Shown in pieces: positions 51,701 through 63,700 of a stretch of 64,000 bases of DNA. This stretch comes from Wuchereria bancrofti (Eukaryota; Nematoda; Chromadorea; Rhabditida; Onchocercidae). The DNA is taken from assembly GCA_005281725.1 (NCBI GenBank), contig SSBO01000004.1, positions 1,488,001-1,552,000 of the forward strand, in the 5' to 3' direction. The translations under genes and the position numbers were made by a program. The notes below the pieces were generated by a model. It searched no databases, was not told the origin of the DNA, and worked only from the letters and a program-made list of their open reading frames with translations. Within the stretch, counting starts at the first letter, position 1; each line of letters begins with the position of its first letter.

Positions 51701-54700
51701 ACAAAATATTTGCGAAATGAAACTCTGTACTTAATATTTGAAATATGAAATGATTTTCTTCCAAAGATAATCTGCATATTTCATTACCAAGTTTATTTCT
51801 TGTTGTGAAGGAAGTTTTTCATCGATGCAACGAATCCAAATTTTATTTATATCTATATTAGCTTTTAGTAGTAACATATTCGATTTTTTCTCACTAGTAA
51901 TAAAGTTGCTGCTTTCCCAGCCTAGTGACAACAGCAAAACAGAACCTACAAAAAAATAACATATCTAAAGAAAAATAATAATTGTACTCTAGGTAAGTGA
52001 GCCCACACATTTAACATTATCTAAGTTCATTACACTCTGAATTGTATTGGTTCATCAGGTTGATGTAGGATTTATTAATTTGCAACCACTAAATGTCTTA
52101 AGGTTATAAAGTGAACCAAAAAATTATCTTTGAATCAGTTAACCTTCAAATCATTTAAAATTACTCCGAAGAATGAAAACCAAATTCTAGTCACAAAATC
52201 AACGTTTAGGTTTACTAACCAAGTTGAGTATTGCCAATAAGATTAAGAACCCAAAAAGCTGAGCCTCGAATACTAAGAACTGGACAACATTCAGCAAAGC
52301 GACAAATAACTGGTACTGTTTCCATAGGCAAAAGGCCTGAAAAGATTTTTACACAGAGGTGGAAAAACATGGAATCATCGGACCGTGTAAGTCGAAAGTT
52401 TTTTTAAAGAACTTACTTGGATTCAAATTGGCAACAATATGTCCCAACGCGTAGAGAGCACCTTTTAATTTAGATGTTTGATAAGTATCTGTTGGTAAAG
52501 GCGAGTCACGTAAAACATCAAGCAATCTGTCAACTTCATTCGATCTCAGCAGTAGTTCACGACCAGTGTCATGTTGTACTAGTTGTCCATAAAGATGTAC
52601 TGGCATTGGCACACCTAACTTGGCAACTCTAAATTTAAAAAGTATAGTCATTGATGTAAAATATTAAATTTCATTTTTAATTTTATAATTACCATTTACG
52701 AAATCTGTAATTCAATAATTGATAGAATCTCTTTCAATTTGTTCTGAAAGAAAAATCACGAAATAGTCCGAAATGTTTCATTTCTCGTTTTCAGAATTCA
52801 TGAGAAATATGCTGTGCCTCGTAAGATATCATTAATTTCAGCCAGATTAATGAATAAATGGAAAAACAGTCCTTCGCAACATCAGCTATGATACTGATAT
52901 TGGTATAAAATAAAGTGTTGAAGAAGTTGAAGGAGTCTTCAACTTGAGTGCTAAAAAAAGGTTTAATGCATATTATTAGTTATTGGAGTAAGGTCGAGCA
53001 ATAATAGCTATGAAAAGTTATGCAGAATGATATTAATGAACAAACCGCTCATTTGAAGATCTTGCATATTGTCCATTGATTGAACGCTTCGAATCCAACA
53101 AAGCAACTCTGACATCCTCATCAACTATCTCGGCGTAACGCATATTAAATTTCTGTAAATAGCAACCTATGAGAATAAAAATACAATACTGATTTCAAAG
53201 TTTGCCGCAAATAAATGGAATTCACTACAATTCATTAAATCCCACAACATTTGGAAACAAACTTATTCAAAAATTAAGAATAAAACCTTTTAAATAGTGA
53301 ACTGACTACCAATCAAAATTAGTGAAAAAATGATTTTCTGATTTGACTGTCATAAATAATTAAATGGCTACAGAATTGAATGATAACTACAGAATCAAAT
53401 AAAGAGAAACTCTAAACTTCTACATTCTAATGTTTTCATATGCAATCGCATTCTTTCTGACTTTATTTATAAAAAATGATTCAAATAAACCCTTTTCCAA
53501 TAATCCAGAGTTGCTAAGACATCATGAGAATTGTCCTTTACATAACTCTCATTGGAGAAGAGATATGTCTTCAACAGAATTCCCGCATCGCCAAATACAT
53601 CGAAACATATGTCTTTGATTAGATAAACACTCTCTAGATAGTGCTGCAAATAAACAATGCAACGTTAAGTATAACATAATAATATTAAGAACGATCTGTG
53701 CACCTTACTGTAATACTGTGAAGTAGAGATCGAAATTTAATAAAATGTAGAATAAATAAACAAAAATGCAGATCATTATTTATTTTATTTAAGTCGTTCT
53801 TAATTTTTCTTAATGTTGTCTTCAAGAATTAATAGCTCAGACCTTTAACCAATTCATTTTTTGGTAATAAAAAGCTTCAAGAATTGAGAGAAATATGTCG
53901 TCGCTGACTTTTTTAAGAAATAAATTTCGCGAAATTCCAAAGAAACAAATCAGCCGACATACCGGTATCCAACGATGCAATAGACGCAATGCATGCCGGA
54001 CAACTTTTCCCGAGGGATCTGCGAGTTGTCCTAACAACAATTTTATCCCCCAGACTGAGAAATCACTGATGTTGTGAGATGCCAAAATGCTTAAAAATTG
54101 AGTTGCCCATTTCCTGCCAGCCTAAAAAAAAAAAAAAAAAAAGAGTTTCTATCCATGTAACAAAGTCAGCAAAACATCCAAATTCATCATTTTTTAAAAG
54201 TGGCTTCAAAAGAAGCTTTCGATAAAAGTTCTAACATCATTTAGTATTTCTTCAACAGTAAAACCGTAAAAACAATAACGGCAAATAAGACGAATGGATA
54301 GCAGAATCAATGCAACGATAATTAATTAGTAGTTATATTAACTGTATAATTGCGAACCTTTATTGACATCACATTAGTTAATTTTTTTCCAGATTGAAAT
54401 CATTCGTGATTTAAATAGGCATAAGCAAACAAATGAGTATCTTTTAACGCTCAATAATCGTTTTTCTAATATATTTTTTTTTTCTAAAAAAAAAACATTT
54501 AACTGGACTTCAAAAAAAGATTTAAAGAAGGATACCACATTAGCACTAGTGAGAGCTGTATGAAGGATAAAACGATTGAAAGAATCTTCAGAACCGTAGT
54601 CTAAGCAGGAGACGATAAGTTTAACATATTCCACATTTGTTGTATCTTTTATTAAATTTACGAACCTGAAATGACACAACATGAAAATTAAAAAATTAAT

Positions 54701-57700
54701 ATAAAGAACACAGTGAAATTCGATTATTAAGTGAAGAGTTACCTTTTGATCACTGCAACTAGATTAGACTAGTTTTGCTTCTTCACCAGAAATCGAATAA
54801 CAAAAATTTCAGTGCTAATGTAACTTCGGTAACAGATAAATGATGATTTCGTCAGCACAATAGGTGAAGTCATAAAGAGATGTGTCTAATTTCAAAATTT
54901 TCCAATCTACCTTTATTTTCAGCTCAAGTTTTACTTACCACTCACTATACCTCTTTGAAATGTTCTAGACCTTGATCTGCATTGAAGGGGAATAAGAATA
55001 CTTTCAGAGTCACTTTATTATTACATTTCATTTCGCAGCAACAATAAAGTGTTTTAAACGAAAACAACTCATGTATGACATTTATGACATGATCCAATTT
55101 TCATAGGGAAGTCAGTAGAATGATGAGAGTAAAGAAACGTAACGTTAGTTTATGATTAGTAAGCATAAAATGAAAGAATGGAACGATATTTAGTACTTTT
55201 TAACTTACCAAAAATCTCTTACAAAATGTTTCAGCCTGTTAAGAAGAATTAATAATCACTGGTTACTTTTCGGTACCTTATGTTCTTTTCGTACTCATAA
55301 TTATCTATTAACGACCAATTTTCATGATTTTGCTTTTTTTGACTTCAAAATCCTTAAGTAAACAGAGGGGTTTTTTTTCTTTTCCTTTAAAAATAATTGT
55401 TCAATGAAACAATGTTCATTAAAACTGATGGAATATCGATATTACAGTGTTGCTGTGACTTTCACATCTCTATTCAATCCTCATCGCGCAGAATCAACAC
55501 GATTATGTGATGTCGGTTGCGGATTCGATGATCTGTTCTCTAGTATTGACTTATCGGAAAATAATTTTGAAAATACTGTATCATCACTTTTCTCCGACAA
55601 TCTGTTAACATTTCTACAAATTAGATATTTCATTATCATCATTCACCAGTCAAATTTTAACATTGGATTTATCTACGATGTAAGAAGAGCACTATTCACG
55701 AGAAATTTAAAGATGAAAACTGCAAACACTCTCACATAAAGTATAACGATAAACGATGTTAATGATTTTAGTGAAATAAAATGAATTATGGTACTGTTAT
55801 TGGTGAGAATGAGAAAGGAAAATATTTAGGAAGTTGACAATTCCTATCATCTTCTCAGTGGATTTATTCCGTTAAATAAGATGCAAAAATCAGACTGAAT
55901 AATACCTCTGATGAAATGCTTTATTTGAAGACTATTTTTAGTAAGGAATGTTGTTTACTCATTTGTAAGTCTGGCCCAAAAAACAGTTCATGCATGAAAA
56001 GTAACTGTACCAATAATTATTCGAATTGTTTGCAAGTGATACTACGTCTTCTGAGTTTAGATTTGATTGCCTATGCACAAGTAATCTTAAGAGACAAATG
56101 TATTACACTCAATTTAACTTGACATTCGGATATAGAGTGTAGACTTTTCCGGGTCTCTGCTTACCTGTTAGTTTCAGTGACCCATTAACTGTAATATAGT
56201 ACAGCACACTTAACTCTTAATATTACTATTATTCATTAAGTCACAACAATAGGGAAGAAGTGGTGACAATAATTATCAGCAGTACGACCACCGATAATAA
56301 TTTCTGATCATAAGAAATTTCTGGTCCCTTCCGTTCTATTCTAAAATGCAGGATTTTCCCGATTTTAGTGAGGAAATAATGCAGGAGTGGATGATAAGAT
56401 TGAATGTGAAATATAAGGGAAGGAAGCTGCTGATTAATGGGTGTCACTATCTATTGCCTTCTTCATTCGTATGTTCTCTAATTCTAATTTCCCCATCTGA
56501 TTATTTTGTGTATTACGCACAACATGGGCAATTGTTTTCCACACTCAACTGTCCACCTCGCAAACACATCCATGTATACACATAATGGTAACAAACAGGA
56601 ACAGCAATCAAACCCGATCTCAATAAAATCCCCTATACCCATCCCCTTCAGGATGAATAGGTTTGATCCGAAAGTCCCTTCAATTTCTCTTTTTCCCCGC
56701 ATAGGAGTTTTCTCCTGTTTGGGTGGACAATACAGTTGCAAGTGACCATCATCTCAGTATGGATCGGACAAGTGATGAGTGGATCAAAAATTTGTTCATA
56801 TTTGCAAACGCAATTTTAATCCATTTTCTATTTCTAATACACTGTCTTTTCCTACTAACTCCTCTAAGTTTCTCTCCATTTTCTTATAATTTCGGCAGCC
56901 TTCCAAAAAGGAACCAACCATAACAGAATTTCAGCTTTCGTCACTACTCCGCTGCTTTAATACCTGATTGACGTGAAGTGAAAAAGGCACACAACGATCA
57001 TCTATCTATCTTCTCCCCCATTCTTTCTTGATTATCATCTATTACCGATTTCTCTTTCATACTACTTTCTTCAATTTTAATATTTTATTCCTTAACATAC
57101 ATTGTTTTTTATTACTTATTAATTTCGATGATCTCCCTCGTTGGAATTTTATCTTCCACTACTCAAGAAATTAATACTTCTTGAAGTTCTAAAATCTTCC
57201 ATACTGGATATTATCTAAGGGATAAATAATTACGATTAAAATAATGAAGCGATAGTATCCCTTAGGCTATAATGCAATAATCTTTGTATCTTTTAAGCAA
57301 TAATGTAAAGAGAAAAGCTTTATCCGAGTTCCATGGATTAATTCGTAAATGATTTATTTGATGAACAATTCACAAATATGAACTGAAAGAGATTCAATAC
57401 ATTTTCTTTAATTTCCCTTTCTTTTAATTCTCACTGATAATTTTTTGAACGATTTCTACTGGTTACATTATTTTTTTATTGACTAAACGATTTGGGGTCA
57501 TAAATGCTCACTATAACTAGTGGTTGATCAATGCCTTATTTTTCTATCATTACCTTGTAATGACAGTAATCATTCTTCATTTTTCTTTATGAGATCATTC
57601 CTTTATCACTAATAGCTAGCTCCATTCATAAATTATCAAAATTCTACAAGGCGAGTGGCTCAACTTTTGTAATTTAATCAGTATAGTAGATAAATGTGAA

Positions 57701-60700
57701 AGGTAATATGGTCAGAAGGTATTGTACTTCTTGTAAAGTGGGTAAAAAAGCACGTCAATCAGTTGAAAAGCATTGAGGATAAAATAAATGCGAAGTAAGT
57801 CGTAGAAAACGGAACATTTTAAGTCGTATATGAGAAAAAGCTTTCTTATCTCAATAAATAATGAAAAGGAAATAAAAAGATGTTGATAAATTTAGGTTCA
57901 TTTTCTTTTTATAGATAGAATCACAGATTGCTCTATATTAATTTATGAAGAGAACAATGCAAATAAAAGAAGCAGTGTAATCAAAGGTTGCTCTACATTA
58001 ATTTAAGTGATTGATTACATTCAAACCATAGCATCATTGAATATAATGAAGAGGATAAGGTAACTGCCACGTTATTTCAAGCTTCTATCATGATCATTAG
58101 CTACAATTATCAAAACACAATATTCTCTATTTCAGAAGCCTATTATCACACATTCGCTATCATCACATAATCAACCTAATCATAATCAACCTTGTTTTTC
58201 CTTATGCACATTTGGTCTGAAATCGCTCATAACCGGATAAATCAACAAGCTGTTGATTCTTCGTTTGTGAGAATAAATTATAGGTATAGCGTGCACGAAT
58301 GGATGTGACATTGGTGCTTTTGTCCGTATTAATTTCGATGTTTACCTGCAACATTGGTGCAGATTTGCCAAGTTGTGAACGAGCCCGCTGCCATCATTGT
58401 CGAGTGACTTTCATTGCTACGATGTGCCCCGAAACTTGTAGACCATGCTTGAAGGAAATTCCTGTACCAGTATGTGTCATCTTATATGGGAAACTGTCAG
58501 GCGTGTAACAGGATAGTCATGAGACATATGCCTATGATAAATTTATTACTAATTGTTTCACTAAGCAAGCATGCTCCATACCAATTATAAAATAGAAATT
58601 TAATGAAGGATGTAATAAACTTCGAAGTTTCAACTGACAGAATTTACACTTTAAGCAGCACTTTATTAAGTGGTAAGTTACCGGTAATTCATCCTTTATA
58701 GTTTCATAGGTGTTGATAATGTAATATCGCATTTTTGACTTGAATTCCACTGGTTTTTTTGTGTTTTTAGGGGATAAAACTGATAAAAAAATCAAATTTT
58801 TAGAGAAATCTTCCATAAAGACAACTTTTTCAAAACAGTTTCAAATTATAAACTAAAAAGTTCGAAAGAATGGAATAACTATGAAACAAATTTTTATTGA
58901 AAATAATGTTTTTCTGAACTTTTAACGGTATGAAATTGTCTATTAAAGAAATACCTATTGTCTTTATTACTTTTTAAATTTTCGGAATATTTGAAACTCA
59001 ATTGCTGAACTACTACGCCCTGTAGATAATTAGAGAAAAAAACGGAACTTAAAATACTTCCTGTAATGGTGATATGCTTGTATACTGAGCATCTTGCACA
59101 AAATTTACATTGAACATTTGAAAGACCACAATTATTAAATCTTGTAACTTTATCGAGGCTTCGAATGCAATTCCCAACGCAATATTTTGAAACCAGAATT
59201 AAGAGAGATAGTGCGGTAATATAAATTAGTTGCAAAAGATCTGAAGTACTAATAATGTATTTCCATTCATAGTTCCATTAATAACTTCAATTTCTACCCT
59301 ATCAAAACTTTTGTTAACTTTACAGAACACTATTACTTCAGGAACGATATTCACCAAAGTTTATGAATGATTCATCTAACGTTTTCCAACGATTCCAACG
59401 ACCTCAAGCTAGAACTGTAAACATCCAACAGCTATTACCACAGCACCCATCGCAAAATCCATCATACGGCGCAAAGTATAGCTTGGTAAGTCGCAAGTTT
59501 AAATCTCCCCAAAAATATCTTAGATGCTATAAATAAAGTAAATGATGCATTAATTTAAACAACTACATGTTAAAAGTTAAAGCTATTTAAAAGACTAAAT
59601 GAAAATGTCAAGGTAACACGTTTCTGAGGAACAGTGATAATATACATACAGAATACAACGGGTTTAAATTTAGAAATCTAAAAGGATGAACAAAAGCTAT
59701 ATTAATGAGTATACTGCCTCAGATAAAAGATTAAATAAAAATAGAGCATGTTTAAAACAGCCAAGCAGTCTCAATTTTTGATTGCGGTATGCTTCAGATA
59801 TCTCCACTACCAACACAGGAATCACCACTAGCCTCATACCATTACCAGTATTTGCCACAACAGCCTCAACCAAGAATCCCACCCGTGTCAAGTCAACAAA
59901 CTGCTTTGTTTGATACTGCATTTCCATCATTCCCAGCAGTTACTTTCCCAACATTTCCGCCATTCACATTTCCACCGGTAAATTACTGATTCCTTTAGTA
60001 GACTAAAAATGAACCAAGAGAGACAAATTGGATAGTTTGAAAGTAGACCTGAAAAAACACGTTTGCATACCCTCATGTGGCAGTTTAAATTTTGACACTA
60101 TTCTTCCCAGTTACGTAACTGGAATTATCAAAAAAATTATTGTGTAACTAATGTTCCTCAAAAGGCACTGAAAAAATCAAAATGGAGTTTCAATTAAATT
60201 AAGACTAAACCAAAATCAATTAAATCAAAATTCTTATGACTTATTTTTGCAGATAACACTTGCGCCTCCTGTTTACCTAACTTTAGCAACTGAAGTATCA
60301 CCGAATCAATTTCCCGTCCAACCGCCCACCCAAACACAGCTATTTCAATCTCAAAGAACCGATATAGTTGCTTCCGAACAAGCGATTGCACCATATGCAG
60401 CTATCGGTTCTCAACCTCAAATCTATTTACAACCGCAGCAAAAGACAGTCCAGTCAGCACCTTATACAATCCAACAGCGAGCCGTTCCAATGTACCCTGT
60501 TAATAGTCAATCACAACTACCGGCTCAACAACTGCAGCCACCACGACAGGCACCCTACTTGCAAGTCCAGCAACCGCAACAACACTTTTATACGACAAAC
60601 CAACAACCTACTGTATCCATCAGACCACTTCCACAATCCCATTTATCTCAAAAAGTTCCTCATTTTCATTATCCAGCAATTGAAAATATTTGAATCACCT

Positions 60701-63700
60701 CCAACAGTGACACTTCATCTTGACAAACTGTAGTAAATGTGATGATGACTCTACAAAACAGAATTTAGGAATAAGCAACAATGTATGCATGAACCATGCT
60801 TGTGATAGCTGATTCAGCTTGCTTATTATGTCTCACTATTATTCATGCACTACATGACTAATCTTAATCGCAGTAATATCAAAATAAAATCCTATCTGTT
60901 TGCTTATTTCCACTGTGATAAATGGACGTTGATTTGCAAAAGTCTATAATTTGTATTTGCAGATAGCACGACCTGCATTACTGCCATCACAAAAATACAG
61001 TATCGATGCAGCAACCAATTATATTGAAGAATCGTATTACAAAACTAAACCAAAACAGCCCCCTACTCTTACTCAGGTAATTCATAAAAAAATTTCAATC
61101 TCAATTTATTTTATTCAGCTTAACATCACGGTAATCAACCACTACTCCAAATGATCTGGATGAAATTTCTATAAAATCAGTGACTGAAGAGTAAAACATA
61201 TACATCAAATATATTTGCACAAGTAATCTCAACTTATAGAGCGATAAAAAGCCACAATACAGTATTGCTTGTCTCTTCTAATCTAATAAATAATTAAGTG
61301 TCCTCGACAACCTAACTGGGAACCATGCATAACAAAAGAAATGGCAAACGATAGATTTAAAGCATGCTGCCAAGAACTAGGCGAAGGATGTGCCGCACTA
61401 TGCAATTATGATGCCACTTTAACCACAGTTTGTTTCCTTTCTTTTCCAATAATGAAGAGATAAAATTGGTAGTATAACGTAGTTGGTAGAATGTACCTAT
61501 TACCATTCCTATTAGAAGAGGGATAGCCTAAGAATTCTCTGAAGTTTATGACCAGTACTTTATCAAAAAAAGTTTTTCTTTTTAATGATTGAATTTTTTT
61601 TCTGGTGACGCTTTAATGAAAGGCAATCCGAACTATAGTGCTACGTAATCCATAAAAATACATTCTTTTTTTCATAAAATCACAGGTAGTTTATATCAAC
61701 TAGAATTTTAACAAATTTATCCGATGTTTTAATAAATTTATTGACTAAAGATTCACGAAATCCATCTCAAATTTTATTTCAGATTCAACTAGCAGTACTT
61801 ACAGGCCGATGTCCTTTAAATAAAGTTGGTAATGTAATGATTTGTGCCAGTGGATATCAAGATGCAACACCATGCTGTGAAGCATACCATGTATTCGAAC
61901 CTGGTTACGAGCACTGTAGGCCGTACTGTAATCCAGCGGCTGGGTTACCACAAGGTGTTTTGCTTAGCGAACAATATAAATGCCTCGGAAAATTGAGTCA
62001 AATACAGCGGTGTTTCTATGTCTCACAAAGGCCATAATTCTCTGATTTTTATGTATATTATACACAATTTTCCTTTGTTTTTGTGTTACATTTGTGGATA
62101 ACATTAGTTTCTGGAAAAGAAAATCGTTTTTTTTTTTGGAATTTTGGCAGGATGCGTCAGAAAGAATTATGAGAATCAAAAAGTTTCTGGACGAAAAAAA
62201 ATGAAGAGACAAATTTGAGTAAATATATTTCCTAGTTCTTTGAAAACTAATGCCTTTACAAAATAAAATCGAATCTCCATAAACAGTAATGTGCGTCCAT
62301 TTTCCATGATTTTTAATATAAAACTCCCAATAATGGCTGATCTTGAATATAACATTTGACGGGACTGTTTCAACTCTTTTGCAATTGGAGTTTATTTTAT
62401 AATAAAAGTTCTTCCATTAGTAACTCACATGGAGTTTCTTTCTTGTTAAATTTCCTATTTCAAAAGTATGTGACTGTTAGGAAACGTTCAGGATCTACGA
62501 CTTTGATGTGAACAGTGAAAGCTTTTTAATGCAAGTTTGGAATATGAAAGAAAAGTTAAGTTTCAAACTCAATTTGTAAAAGTGTTTTCATAAATATTCA
62601 ATCAAGAAATAGAAGAACTTTTTATCTACAGATAAGAAGTCTCTGGAAAATTATGAATGCAAGTAATCCAAACAATGCATACTCTAAAATAGCAACTTAT
62701 ACCCAGCAATATTTAAATGAGCTATTAGTAATAAAAATGTGAGACGATGAATTATTAACGCTACAGTAGGTAGAGAATAACTCATGTAGGAAGTCAAGTT
62801 TCAGCTGCAAAAAACGAAATAAATCATTACAGGATTGCGCGACAAGTGGAATCAATCTCAAATTCAGTCTATCGGTCACCAATAAAAGCAAAACATACGT
62901 CAAAGGAATGAGCAAAGAAGCAAAAAGGCAGACAAACGGTGTCGTAGACACAAATTATAAATAATGACAAATAAGATGGCTGAATTAGTGACTGAATAAC
63001 GATTATTACATGTGAAAAAGCATTTACATAAGAACAATTATGATGCTACACTTCCTTACAATTTCTGATTTATTGAAATATTATCCAACAATACACTGCA
63101 TATTTAAAGATTTTTTCTCGTGGATAAAGTAAATTAGATAGTTAATTCTAGGCAAAAGAAGTTAAAAAAAAAAACACTTTCTTCTATCAAACTAAAAACT
63201 AACATTTGTAACAATGGCGTAGCTTCTAGCATCTGTCTTCCTTCCTCGTTTGAAGATATAGCACCAATAAATGAAAAATAATACATCGCACCTGTATTCA
63301 CCAAATTCTTAGGAGACAGTGGCCCACTGAACAATGCATCCTTAAAGGTCTTAAGTTTTTTCAGTGTTGCCTTAATCAAAATGTTTGTTTTAGCAATGCA
63401 GTTGAATATATTCAAATCTGCAAAAAATTTGCAAAGAAATTTAAAAATTACGGCCGATATATTCGACATAAAGTCATTAATAAAATCTATTAATAGTTCT
63501 TTGTATTGCGCTTCTCGTGTAGCAAACAGTAGTGAAACATGTACCGCCCGACAACAACATATGATAACGAAACGATCGCCATCAAAGTTAATCAACGAGC
63601 CTTTTGCTGGAGTGATAAAATTGAATACCTAAAAGTGTTATCTCAGCATTGGAATACTTTCCGAAATATGGCTAAATTAAGGAGAAATATTCACCTCCTG

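Larger units (their letters stand above)
54666..58298. other. First part of the giant RICTOR intron, upstream of the nested gene
   Basis: No RICTOR exon is needed here: the codon split between 63204 and 54665 joins as LQMFVNLIKD, matching the family. The stretch holds a METTL1-like fragment (55404-55739), an isolated MGNCF frame (56524-56745) and a duplicated 33-bp segment (57918 and 57978). It also provides the upstream region of the DB-module gene. Confidence 0.6.

Noticed and set aside
62697..62951. Hydrophobic minus-strand frame in the RICTOR intron
   Set aside because: Not in phase with either flanking RICTOR exon and without the conserved family blocks; LQM joins FVNL directly.
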